In this document: one piece after another, positions 25,901-36,990 of the stretch
Layout of the letters: each line of letters starts with the position of its first letter
Numbering within the stretch: position 1 is the stretch's first letter
DNA from: Hirundichthys speculiger
Lineage: Eukaryota; Chordata; Actinopteri; Beloniformes; Exocoetidae
Reading direction: 5' to 3'
Assembly: GCA_018398805.1 (NCBI GenBank)
Contig: JAGFBZ010000289.1
Location: 2,187,001-2,251,000 of the forward strand
DNA: 64,000 nucleotides
The notes under the pieces: generated by a model
Databases searched by the model: none
Told to the model about the DNA's origin: nothing
The model's input: only the letters and a program-made list of their open reading frames with translations
Position numbers and translations under genes: made by a program

Positions 25901-27328
25901 TGTGGAAATACTGTGCATCCAAGTGTCACTAAAGTGGGAACTTGAATTGAAGGCGCTGATAACATTTTGATCCAAAATTGGTTCATGCTGAAAATAAATA
26001 GTGGTCAAAAGATCTATCCTTTGTCAGCATATCCAAGGGTTGGTTGCAAAGGCTTCTTCTGTGTGCACACACTTTCCAAAGCATCTCAAAGTAAGTTCAC
26101 ATCGTTCTTCACTGATACACGTATGTCATTGCTTCATTACTCTATGCTACAAAAAAAGTCAAAAGAGCAAGATCAATGAAAAAAAGTGTTGTCTGTTGTC
26201 TTCAATTATAAAAATGGGATGTAGTAACCACACAAGTGGATACTTCATTGCAAGACGGGATAGTTTGAATGAAAAAATGCACCGTCTGTGAACTTATTAA
26301 ACTTATCAGTTTTAAAAATCCATTGGTTTAAACTATTTAAGTTAATTATATAAAGAGAAACTACTTCAATGGGACATTCCATGTCTAAGAGTGCATTGCT
26401 TTACTTCATCTACTTGACAGCAATATTTTCCTCCTCTGAATGCAGACCCATAGCAAATCTCTCTCCATAACTGTTTTTTTTTTTTAAATCATGCTGCATA
26501 GACAGACACACTCCCATTTCTTAGCATGTCTCTGATCGCTGTGAGCGGTACACTGAGTTTTCCTCGAAAGACGTTTGACGGAACATGCTGCATGGATTTG
26601 ACAACTGTCACATCTCATTAGCGTTTGAGCGCAGGCTCTGATTACAGACAGGTTGGACAGATTTGACAGAAGGCAACTGAAACTTTTAGAGTCTTATACG
26701 AAGGGCTGGGACTCCAGAAAGGAATCAAAGAGCTGCTTGGCAGATATTTCAGCTGTGGCCCGTGTGACTCTTAAATTCTTTTTGTCCGGTCAGTGCATCA
26801 CATGCAACAGACAATAATTAGCTGCTGAAGGGGCTGTTCTTTCCCCAGCTGTCCTTAATAAATGAATGAATGTCTCCAGCACCTGACCTTTACTTTCATG
26901 TCCAGGTCTGGAGATAATAGGCATCACATCCTTCAAAGATTCTTCTAATGGAAATAAGCATGTGCGTGGGCTTGCAGAACTAATAAGTGACTAACAAGAG
27001 CAGCTGCCACTCAAACACCACAATCAACGGGAAATTTTATCCTGTGCTCGTGGTTAATGACTGCATTGTACTTGATCAGCTTCAGTTAAAGGTTGTTCCA
27101 TGAGTATAGTATTGTGACAAGCAGATTTTTCTCTGAGTTGGCATTTATTGCCCGCAAGCAAACACACTTTTAATGCATCAAGCATGAACTTTTAGGAAAA
27201 TGCCATGTAGATTGAAGATTTTCGCATACTCTGACTGTGATGTTTATGTGTGGACCTGAAATCTGGGGGTTTCTGGCTTGCAACGACAGATTCTGTGCCA
27301 CCATCTGTTTGGTTTGATTTTAAAAATG
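22943..27328. other. gene-free intergenic stretch
   Basis: No coding or RNA feature was recognised. Small simple repeats occur at 23640-23668 (TATATATG then GT) and a run of A at about 24612-24632. Parts such as 26750-27060 look unique and moderately GC-rich. Regulatory content cannot be judged without alignment. Confidence 0.5.
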
Positions 27329-27340
27329 TGACCCAATCTC

Positions 27341-27514
27341 GGGCAGCGCAGTGGCTTGGTGGTTAGCACTGTTGCCTGAGTTTCGTGGGTTTCCTTCAGG
27401 TACTCCCACTTCCTCTGTGGCCCTGGGGTGGACTGGAGACCTGTCCAGGTTGTACCCCTGCCCTTCACCCCCGTAACGCTGCATAGGATTTAGTGGGCAT
27501 AGATAATGGATGGA
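27341..27514 (+). mobile_element. complete tRNA-type SINE, 174 bp, with 12-bp target duplication
   Basis: The head reads GGGCAGCGCAGTGGCTTGGT then GGTTAGCACTG, resembling the tRNA-derived head of common fish SINEs. TGGCTTGGTGG fits a pol III box A. The 3' part is the GTGGACTGGAGACCTGTCC module and a GGAT-type tail. The 12-bp sequence TGACCCAATCTC occurs at both 27329-27340 and 27515-27526, an exact target-site duplication. A good box B is not visible, so the copy has probably decayed. Confidence 0.85.
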
Positions 27515-27911
27515 TGACCCAATCTCCTCTTGGTGGACATGTCAACACAGAATATAGTGCTGGTCTGCCTTAACTTTATTCAAAGGAACTTTATTGTGTG
27601 TATTTCCACATTACGTGACCTGATTAATCACTAGGAACTTCAGAGTGAGGAGTAATTGAGGGCTTATATCTGTGATTGGTGGAGTGTCACTGTATTGACA
27701 TTTGGACATCTGCTATCCAAACAGTCAAACAATTTCATGCATCGTGATATCATGGACTTTGTTTCAGCAAACAGAAGAGAGAGGATAGAGTTTAATGATG
27801 CTGATGCTCTCCTTACTTTACATAGCAATCTGACCCAGCTGTAATGCTCATAGAATAAATTTGATTCAAACACCATTTGAATGAGGTGTTTGGGCTTTTT
27901 TGTTTTTTTAT

Positions 27912-29895
27912 TAGGGCTGGGCAAGAGTGTCTAGAGCTCCCCGTGGGCCCACCACCCGCAGGAAGGGCCACGGGAGTCAGGTGCATTGTGTTATGGGCGG
28001 CAGCCGAAAGCGTGGGCCTTGGCATGCCGTCCCTCGGCTGACGAAACTGTCTACTGGGACATGGAACATCACCTCTCTGGCAGGGAAGGAGCCTGAGCTT
28101 GTGCGTGAGGTCGAGAGGTACCGACTAGATATAGTCGGGCTCACCTCGACGCACAGCCTGGGCTCTGGAACCAATCTTCTCGAGAGAGGCTGGACCTTAT
28201 TCTACTCTGGAGTTGCCCAGGGTGAGAGGCGACGGGCTGGTGTGGGCTTGCTTATTCAAATTCAAATTCAAATTCAAATTCAAATTCAAATTCAAATTCA
28301 AAAATACTTTATTAATCCCCCAAGGGGGAAATTCAAGTTTCAGTACACCAGGAAAAATCTGGTGTACTACGGGAGCTGCTATTGTCCAGCGCTCCTTTTC
28401 ATGCCAGGTCCTGTGGTCGGAGTGCTAACTGGCATGAAAAGGAGCCCCCCCAGCTTGGAGCCTGTACATTGGGGTTTTCCCCAGTGGATGAGAGGGTAGC
28501 TTCCCTGCCCCTTCGGGTCGGGGAATGGGCTCTGACTGTCATTTGAGCTTATGCGCCAAATGACAGTTCAGAGTACCCAGCCTTTTTGGGGTCCTTGGCA
28601 AGGGTGCTGGAAAGTGCCCCTAATTGGGACTCCTTTATTCTGCTGGGGGACTTCAAAGCTCACGTTGGCAATGACAGTGGTACCTGGAGGGGCGTGATTG
28701 GGAGGAACGGCCTCTCTGATCTGAACCAGAGTGGTGTTTTGTTGTTGGACTTCTGTGCTAGTCACGGTTTGTCCATAACGAACACCATGTTCAAGCATAA
28801 GAGTGTCCATAAATGCACGTGGCATCAGGACACTCTTGGCCATAGATCGATGATCGACTTTATAGTTGTATCATCTGATCGTCTGCGGTATGTTTTTGAC
28901 ACTCGAGTAAAGAGAGGAGCTGAGCTGTCAACTGATCACTACCTGGTGGTGGGTTGGATCAGATGGCGGGGGAGAATGCCAGTCAGACCTGGTAGGCCCA
29001 AACGTGTAGTGAGGGTCTGCTGGGAACGTCTGGCAGAGGAACCTGTCAGAAAGATCTTCAACTTGCACCTCCGGCAGAGCTTCAATCACATCCCGGGGGA
29101 GGCGGGGGACATTGAGTCTGAATGGACCATGTTCCGTGCCTCCATTGCTGAAGCGGCTGACCGGAGCTGTGGCCATAAGGTTCGTCTGTGCCTGTCATGG
29201 CGTCAATCCTCGAACTCGGTGGTGCACACCTCGGGTAAGAGAGGCCGTCAGACTGAAGAAGGAGTCCTGCTGGGCTTGGTTAGCCTGTGGGACTCCGGAA
29301 TCAGCAGACAGGTATCGGCAGGCCAAGCGGGCGGCAGCTTTGGTGGTCTCTGAGGCGAAAACTCGGGTGTGGGAGGAGTTTGGTGAGGCCATGGAAAAAG
29401 ACTTTCGATTGGCTCCACGGAGATTCTGGCAAACCGTCAGGACGGCTCAGGCGGGAAAGTAGTGCTTCACCAACATTGTGTATAGTGGGGGTGGGGAGCT
29501 GCTGACCTCGACTCCTCGACTTCTCAATCCCACCAACATGCCATCCGCGGAGGATGCTGAGCCTGCGGACTTGGAGGTGGACTTGTTCATTACCGGAGCT
29601 GAGGTCGCTGAGGTAGTTAAGAAGCTGCACAGTGGCAGGGCTCCAGGGGTGGATGAGATCCGGCCTGATTTCCTGAAGGCTCTGGATGTTGTAGGTCTTG
29701 GTTGACACGATCAATTGTCTGCAGGAGGAACAATCGCTGGACCAGACCCTCACTAGGGTCCTGGGGAATTTGGTCCACATTTGAAGGCATTTGACTGTGT
29801 CCCTCGGGGGGTCCTGTGGGGGGTACTCCAGGAGTATGGGGTGCTGGGCCTGTTGTTACGGGCTTTCCAGTCCCTGTACAGATGGAGTGGGAAAT
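27912..29895 (+). mobile_element. degenerate non-LTR retrotransposon (endonuclease-RT LINE, possibly I/Nimb group)
   Basis: Open fragments in sequential order encode an apurinic-type endonuclease. GTWNITSLAGKEPELVREVE is near its start. [12 protein letters not shown] and STDHYLVV carry the catalytic GDFNxH and SDH blocks, but the usual Asn is Lys here. Then come the linker [19 protein letters not shown], the start of the reverse transcriptase (SGRAPGVDEIRPDFLKALDV, about 29635-29700) and a later piece, PRGVLWGVLQEYGVLG. The RT palm between the last two pieces is deleted and several frameshifts and stops are present, so the copy is dead. A retroposon fragment interrupts it at 28254-28442. The clade assignment is from memory of fish elements. 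Confidence 0.85.
28254..28442 (-). mobile_element. nested LINE 3' tail (Rex1-like) with ATTCAA hexamer repeat
   Basis: It splits the endonuclease frame between 'gtgggcttgctt' and 'gcccccccagcttgg'. It consists of about eight ATTCAA units, then AATACTTTATTAATCCCCCA and AGGGGGAAATTCAAGTTTCAG. Read on the minus strand this is a LINE 3' end with an AATAAA-type signal and a hexamer tail. The same tail occurs at 33454-33520 and, diverged, at 34721-34775. The rest contains a perfect 17-bp inverted repeat (28391-28407 with 28429-28445). Confidence 0.7.
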
Positions 29896-29955
29896 CACAA
29901 CCAGGAACCGCTTTGCTGTGAGGCAACAGTGCTAACCACCAAGCCACCATGCTGC
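29896..29955 (-). mobile_element. SINE head fragment
   Basis: The reverse complement reads GGTGGCTTGGTGGTTAGCAC then TGTTGCCTCACAGC. This is the same tRNA-like head as the SINE at 27341, joined directly to the end of the broken LINE. No tail is seen. Confidence 0.6.
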
Positions 29956-30003
29956 TGAAAAGACTTGCCTTTCTTCATATTCAAACTGTCAGAATTTGAA
30001 ATT

Positions 30004-30240
30004 CAGTTCAATTCAATTTTATTTGTATAGCGTCTGTTACAATGTCAATTGTCTCTAGGCGTTTTACAGAGACCCAGAGCATGACCACCGAGCAAATATC
30101 ATTAACTAAAATTATAATTTTAAATCCTAAACAAGGATAATGGCAAGTAGAAAACTCACACAGTGGGAGAAAAAACATTTAAGCCAAACAGTGGCAAGGA
30201 AAAACTCCACTTTAAAGAGGAAAAGGAAATGGTTCAATAT
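30004..30240 (-). mobile_element. fish LINE/L2-type 3' end
   Basis: The stretch TTCAATTCAATTTTATTTGT then ATAGCGTC, followed further on by 'agtggcaaggaaaaactcc', is a very common teleost repeat. I recognise it as an L2-type LINE 3' end in reverse orientation, with a TTCAA tail. Only UTR is present. Confidence 0.6.
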
Positions 30241-33200
30241 GCTAAGATTCTTTTTGAGGTAGGATTTTGTTATTACCTCTAAATGTCTCTGAAATAACAG
30301 GAAAAAAAAAGGATAATTTAAAAATGATTGGCGTAATGTAAGTACTAGCTATATTTAGCCAGACACGCTTGAGTTCAGGCTTAAATCAGACAGACTGGCT
30401 GATGTGACACAATGAAGTTTTGGAATCCTGGAGTCATTGAGAGCTAAGAGGAGGAACACTGTTTATTAACCTACAAATTCACTTGATCTGCCAGCATGTT
30501 TTCAAGGTACAGAGTTGCTTTTGCATTATAAATTCTTATTTCAGTATTATTATTAAGAATTTCAGAGAAATTAAATGTTTTATGGCCTTTTTTTTATGGG
30601 AAACAAGCAGAGTCAGAAACAGAAAGTGAAGGCCAACGGCTTCAGATGATCACTGTTGTCGTCCCAATTATCTCTGATTGGGTCAACACTGCAACCTGTT
30701 TGCCCATTTTCCATCCAGCTCAATGCTGCCAGACTTCCCAGCTATTTCCACCTTTTTCAATAAGCCCGAGTCATTTTTATTCCCAGTGTATTCCTTTTAG
30801 GTCAGGTACTGTTCAACCTTAATGCCAACCGGAATTGAATTTAAAAAGATACATTACCAAAAGCTAGCTCCTTAAATATCACTTGACATAGCAGTGTGGC
30901 AGAGATACGGCTCAAGGCAAGACAATGAAAAACATCCCAGCAATGCTCTTTTAATTAAATGCCTGTCTCACATCGGACAGGGTAGACGTGCTGCATCTGA
31001 CTCTCTGGGAAACGACACAAAAGGATTGCTCCGTGTGTGAAGTCAACAGGATTGCACTGGCCTAAATGAGAGCCAGCAGAAAGATGGCTTCAGCCCAACT
31101 GTTTCCTGGAGATAAGAGGAGGGGGGCGCAGCGTTGGGAATGGAGCGGATGCAGTCAGCCACATGCAGAATGATGGTTAAATATGATATCTAATTAACAA
31201 TCAGGCCTTGCCAGATGCAGACACTCTCGGAGGGCTCTGGTTTGGCTGACATGTAGCACTAAGGAATTGTTAATTTCCCCACATCATTAGCGGTTTCATT
31301 TCATTACAGTAAAACATCACAGTTTTGTCAGAAAGTTACAGAAAGTTTCAGAGGGTAGTAGTTGATATGAATGCGTGTAATTCATTGGACCCAAGTGCAA
31401 TTCTAAATGAAACATGAATATGAGTATGCACAAGTCCTTATCCGAGTAGAACGACATAGTGGTCTTTTTAGACTTCACAATAATGAAAATATCTCATGTT
31501 TAAGTGGTTAAATTGATTTATTAATTATGTTCTTCAGCTGATATTCAGTATTCTTCAAAGACAACAACAGTATCTGAGTGTTTTATTCAATGAGCGCCTT
31601 AGTAAACCTAAATGAATCATAGTCTGTGCTGCTGTGGTAATCATCAGACCTTCTCATCTCCCTGTAATATGTTCGGATCACAAAATAATAAAAAACTGTC
31701 AGTGTGTGGTGAGAAATTGTTTTGTAGGCAAGGATAATTTAGAAAACAACCCTCAAAGGGAGAGAGAAAGAGTCCAACACAGAACAATGTGAGATCAGTT
31801 CATCATGCAGTGGCAGCTTAAGGCAACAACTTAATGAAATATCAAATATGTCAGCAAGTTAAAATAGCAGGAGATTTTAATGGAGTCGCCCACAAGCTTC
31901 AGACATGAGGGGATTATTTTTCTCTCCTGGGCTCATGGTTTCCATCAGGTTTTTTGCCATTTGGTTGATGCGCAGGAGTCTGTGTGCTCATTACAGAGTT
32001 GAAGCAGGTGCTCTTTGCAAACACGATGCTGTGGCAGTCAGTCCCCACATCTGGGGGGCACAATGGGTCTGCCTGACTCTTTGAGGGTCTAATAGATTCC
32101 GGGGAAGCTTTGAAATCAAGCATTCAGTGTGGATCAGAGAAAAATCCAAAGGGAGGGTGGCGGGGAGTATCCTCATTAAATCCAAAAGGTGCAAAAAGCA
32201 ATGATACGAAAAGCATGAAATCAACAAACTTTACTTTTCAGATAAATGAAATGTTAAGTAGGAAATTAAAATGATAATTGTTGACTATCTAGTGGTAAAT
32301 GGTTGCTGTGATTTAGAAAATGTTGGTGTTTTAAATTGTGGCAAAAGTCCAATTTGGTCCATCCATATAGGGAAGATATTACAGATTAAAAATAATAATT
32401 AGGCTTTTTATGTGCTTATGTGCATTTTATTTGGATTCTGAAATGACTGTTCACACAAAAAATCCATGACACAACCCCCGCTACTATATCAGATACATTA
32501 TCACATGATTTTTGACTAGTCTGTCACCTGCACACTGGTCATTACATCATTTCAACGCTCACAGCTGCACTGCAGTTTTTTTTTACCAGCTTGAGCCAGT
32601 TCAGTACATAAATTGCAAAAGCCCTCTGTCTGAAAGGAAAAACCCAAATGTCCGTGGCAAAACGAGAGATGAAGAAAATGCTCATTTTTGAGTATTTTGT
32701 GTCTCAGCGTGGTGTGTAAGTTTGGTTGGCAGCGTGTGATAGCGTGAGCTCTCATCCTAGATACTGTGTGCACTCTCATACAATAACATACTTCAAGGGT
32801 TAGTGAGTGTAATTTGTTTCGAAAAGACCTTTGCATGAATGCGCAAAGATACCAATCTTAAATAAGGCACCCCAGATGGAAGAGATGGAGGGAGCTGAGC
32901 AGTTCATTGCACACCCTAAAACTGGTCACTATGAAGAAAGCGATTAAGCTATTGACTATTCTTAGTTTACTTCCAAGCTTTTCTCTGAAAACCATCATGT
33001 GTTTTGAACAAATTCTTCTTAAAATGTGATAATTAAGAAATAAATAGAAATCTGAGTCGACTGAGTAGAGATTAGAGCCATGTGAGACCAAGAAAAGTGA
33101 TGTTTGTACACAAATTTAACATGCTAATGTTAGTATTGTACTCAGTGATATTGTTTCCAATGTTCAGTCACCATATTTCAAACTAATTAATACTGAATGC

Positions 33201-33453
33201 CAATCACAGGTGAGGCTGATGGGAATTCAGCTAGTTTTGCAGAATCTGTGACATTTAAAGCTCTTCGAGTGCGACAGTGAACAGTGGTCTAAACCCTCAA
33301 AAACAAGTGGAAGGTCAGTTGTTTGATCTACAGCTTCTCCTGGACCCCATAAACACCCTGGTATGTTCATTAATATGTGTACGACAGTGAAAGTGTGGTT
33401 AGTTTTGAGGATTAAAGGCGCTGTAAAAGCACCATGCGTGTAGATGTGTGTGT
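30241..33453. other. gene-free stretch, mostly unique sequence
   Basis: No gene was recognised. About 30850-31330 is repeat-free and includes several TAATTA-type homeodomain-like cores, for example TATCTAATTAACAATCAGG near 31188. That makes it a reasonable but unproven candidate for a conserved enhancer. Confidence 0.4.
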
Positions 33454-33520
33454 ATCAAATCAAATCAAATCAAATCAAAATACTTTATTAATCCCCCAAG
33501 GGGGAAATTCAAGTTTCAGT
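33454..33520 (-). mobile_element. short Rex1-like LINE tail with ATCAA pentamer repeat
   Basis: Five ATCAA units run into AATACTTTATTAATCCCCCA and AGGGGGAAATTCAAGTTTCAG, the same 3' end as at 28300-28345. The insertion is only about 67 bp, an extreme 5' truncation. Confidence 0.75.
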
Positions 33521-34720
33521 CTTATCATGAATTATGAATGAGTTACTGTGACACAGAGCTCAAATTGTGTGAGTGCCAGAAAAGCGCTATGTGCTATAGT
33601 TATCTCAGGATTTTTAACATATTTTTTCTTCCTTTGCTTGTAATTATTTGCAAAATCACTGGTGCTGTACCAGATGTTTTCAATACAATTTCTGTGTGAA
33701 CAGCCATTTACTGTATGCGTATGTCACGTTAACATATTTAAGGCATAGTTAGTTTAACTTCTGAAAAAAAAATTTAAAAACAAAATGTTCTGATCCCTTG
33801 TGGCCCTGTGAGATCAGTCGTGCATATCTAATTGGCTTTGCCAGATGTGTAGATGCAGTCCGGTGTGCTGCAGAAGTAGTCCTGTTGTGTAAGAGCTGTC
33901 AAATGGCTCCTCTGATAGAGCTTTTTTTTCTGGGGGAGGGGGTTGTTGATCTAAACTTTCTCAAGTATTAAGGGATTCAACAAGGTGTGATGAACCAGTC
34001 ATGGCTGCCCCATTTTACAGTACACTACACACAGTGTCCTCCCATGGGATCAGCAACTCTGTCTTTCCACACCTGATGCTGGTCACCCTCGTGATGTCAG
34101 CAGTCTTTTGCAGTTTTGTAAAAAGATGTCAAACCTGGCCTTAGGATAGCTCTAGTTATTCAGGTTCTGACAGGACGATTCACATTGAGATCCAATAAGT
34201 ACCAATAAGTCAGTCTGTTTGAGTGACAGGCAGGGTATTGATAACAACAAATGAGAAATGTAAGAGCTAATTGACCACTCATTCATGTCCTGAACACAAT
34301 GTTCTGGAAAAACAGAGGGGGGGCTGTATAACAGCAATTACATGCAGCAGTGGAAGTCAATGTACTTATCAATTTGGCATATTTTTCTCTTCTGTGGGGA
34401 AGGAAATGTTCTGGTGCTGTTTCTTGGAGATAGAACCAATATTAGATGGATTTATATCGTCTACTATCTTGAAAGCAGTGTGTATTTGAAAGTAATCTTG
34501 TAAGAGCAGTGTAGGGAGTGTGGATAAAAGCCATATCTGATCCACAGATTACACTGTAACCCATTCGCTCTTCATTGAGATAAGCTGAATAAAATACTTT
34601 GGTACTAACATTTTCCTCCTGCCTTTGAGCATAAGTTCTTGTGACTATATAAGTAACACTGCACTCAGTTGGTGGAGGGCTCATGTTTTCATTAAAGCTG
34701 TGGTGTTTATAAAGCTATAA
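33521..34720. other. non-coding spacer
   Basis: No gene or named repeat was recognised. Confidence 0.5.
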
Positions 34721-35114
34721 TATTCAAATTCAAAAATATTTTATTGATCCCCAAAGGGAAATTAGATTGTTGTAGTAACTGTCACAAGTTAAGTGTCTTT
34801 AATGATTAATTAATCAATGGTTGTTGTTGTAGGCAGGATAAGATCTCCTGTCATGGTCTGAGTTCCAGCGAATCGAAAGAAAACTCAAAGACACTGTTGC
34901 TGAATCACTGTGTTGTGAAGAGGATGTTCAGAGTTGTCCATGTTGTTCTTCATTTTATGAAGTATCCTCCTTTGTAGAATCAGATCCAGAGGCTCCAGAA
35001 CAGTCCCCAGAATAGAGCCAGCCTTCTTTATCAGTTTGTCTAGTTCCTTTAAGTCACTGGCTCTGATGCTGCTCCCCAATAGATGACGGCAGATAGGATT
35101 GCACTCTCTACAAC

Positions 35115-36018
35115 TAGGGATGGGAATTGATAAGATTTTTCCGATTCCAATTCCATTGTCAATACTGTTTAACGATTCTATTCTTTATCGATTCTCTTAT
35201 CGATTCTAATTTGTGGAAAAAGGAGAACAAACAGTTTTATTAGCATCATTTTTTTTTTTTTACCTAGAAGTCAACCTTACAAACTCAACAGTGAGGTCAA
35301 AAGAGGCCCAAAGCCTAGATAACATGTTAACTGTTGTAATATGTAACTCTGTAAATACACAAGAATGTGTTAACATTTCACTAACAGATTTTTCCTAATA
35401 GAAATGAAAAATCTTCCTTTTAAAAGGATATATGAGCTCATTAAGCACTCAAAAATAATAATAAAGAAAGATAAATACTATCAAATACAACGGAACAGTG
35501 CATAGTGCAAACCGGCAAATATGAAGAATTTACAATTCCTTAAGTTCCTTAAGCTACTTACCAGAGTTGCCTTCCGTAGTAACCGCAGAGGTGATCTTAG
35601 CTTGGCTACTGCTGCTGTTGATGGGTTGAGATCCATCAATCCGAAGCTTGTCAAAAACACGACACTCGTTTAACATTATCGCATGTTGTGTGCGCAAATG
35701 TTTCTGCATGTTAGTCGTGTTCCCTCCCGACGCTGTTATCTCCACTTTGCAATGACTGCTAGTTGCCTTTTTGCCATCTTTCTTTGTGAAGTGAAGCCAA
35801 ACTTTGGAGCGTTTGAACCTGGTGGGCGCCATTCTTGTTTACAACTGCAATGCGCGTGCTAAACCGACGTAACTTAATCACGTAAGTGCTTTCTGGAATT
35901 GATGGTGCAAAATTTGCCTAAATTACTGGTTGGAATTGATGAGAGAATTGCTAGATAAACTACCGAACAATTCCATGGAATTGAAACACACAGAACCGGT
36001 TCTTGATTCCCAACCCTA
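35115..36018 (-). mobile_element. 904-bp hAT element inserted in the Rex1-like LINE
   Basis: The ends are TAGGGATGGGAATTGATAAG and the inverted GATTCCCAACCCTA. The flanks TCTACAAC (35107-35114) and TCCACAAC (36019-36026) form an 8-bp target duplication with one mismatch, as expected for hAT. The interrupted LINE reads across the junction on both sides. The element keeps one recognisable transposase piece, a BED-finger exon on the minus strand. Confidence 0.85.
35554..35832 (-). pseudogene. BED-type zinc-finger exon of a hAT transposase (remnant)
   Basis: The 92-codon frame starts MAPTRFKRSKVWLHFTKKDG. It then reads CKVEITASGGNTTNMQKHLR and TQH, the classic BED finger of hAT transposases, which binds element ends. 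The first metal-binding Cys of the usual Cx2C pair appears replaced (SSHC), while the HxxxxH pair is kept. Just before the stop, the minus strand reads CTCTGGTAAGTAG, a strong 5' splice donor, so this was probably exon 1 of a spliced transposase. No later exon with the catalytic core or the hATC dimerisation domain is inside the element. Confidence 0.7.
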
Positions 36019-36990
36019 TCCACAACAGACTTATAAAAGATATGCAACATCTTGCTGCAAACACTGAAGGACCTGAGCTTCCTTCAGAAGTCTGTTCTGT
36101 CCCTTCTTATAAACAACATCAGTGTTGCATCACCAGTCCAGTCTGTTGTCCAGGTGGACACAGAGGTATTTATACTCCTCCGTCACCTCCACTTCTCCCA
36201 TGATGGAAATATTGTTTGACTTATTCCTTGTCCTCCTAAAATCCACAATCATCTCCTTATTCTTGATTGTTCCCCCACACGCCACAAAGCGATCCACTAG
36301 TTCTCTGTATTCAGTGTCTTGTCCATCACTGATTCACCCCACAACTGCAGAGTCATCTGAGTATTTATACAGATGACATGACTCTGACTGGTACTGGAAG
36401 TCTGAGGTGTTCAGAGTGAAGAGGAATGGTGAGAGTACAGTGCCCTGTGGTGCTCCTGTGCTGCAGACACACAACCATTCAGTCTTACAAACTGTGGTCT
36501 GTTAGTCAGGTAGTCAGTAATCCAGGTGAGTGTGGAGGCATCCACCTGTGTCTTCTGGAGTTTCTTTTGTAGTAAAGCAGGCTGGATGGTGTTAAATACA
36601 CTGGAGAAATTGAAGAAATATGATCCTCACAGTGCTGCCTGATTTGTCCAGATGACTCTGGGTTTGTTGACGCAGGTGTATGATGGTGTCTTCAACTCCA
36701 ACCCCACTACAATAAGCAAACTGCAATAAGTCCTGGAAGCTGCTTGTTTGCTTATTCAGGTGGCCCAATAAAAGTCTCTCCAGGACTTTCATGATCTGGG
36801 ATGTTAGGGCAACAGGTCTACAGTCATTGAGAGAAGATGGACGAGATCTTTTTTGTAGTGGAACAAGGCAGGACCACAGCACCAGAAACTTCTCCTGGCT
36901 CAGACTGATGTTGAAGTGGTGCTGTAGAATCGCACAAAGCTGGTTTCAGGATTTATTTTCAGGCTTCATAGGCTTTCGGGACTCTGAGGC

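Larger units (their letters stand above)
34721..36990 (-). mobile_element. Rex1-like LINE, 5' truncated and interrupted
   Basis: Read on the minus strand it contains broken reverse-transcriptase frames in order: LNDCRPVALTSQIMKVLERL and LLQFAYCSGVGVEDTIIHLR (about 36840-36680), a YSDD catalytic box in KYSDDSAVVG followed by a stop (about 36375-36345), and the C-terminal GSSIRASDLKELDKLIKKAG (about 35079-35020). The 3' end has 'ggggatcaataaaatattttt' and a short TTGAA tail at 34721-34740. This order matches Rex1/Babar-type elements of fish. Stops and frameshifts make it non-functional. A 904-bp hAT element (35115-36018) separates the C-terminal part from the rest. Confidence 0.85.

Noticed and set aside
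28213..28428. Frame with repeated FKFKFK
   Set aside because: It is the ATTCAA hexamer tail of a nested LINE read in another frame.
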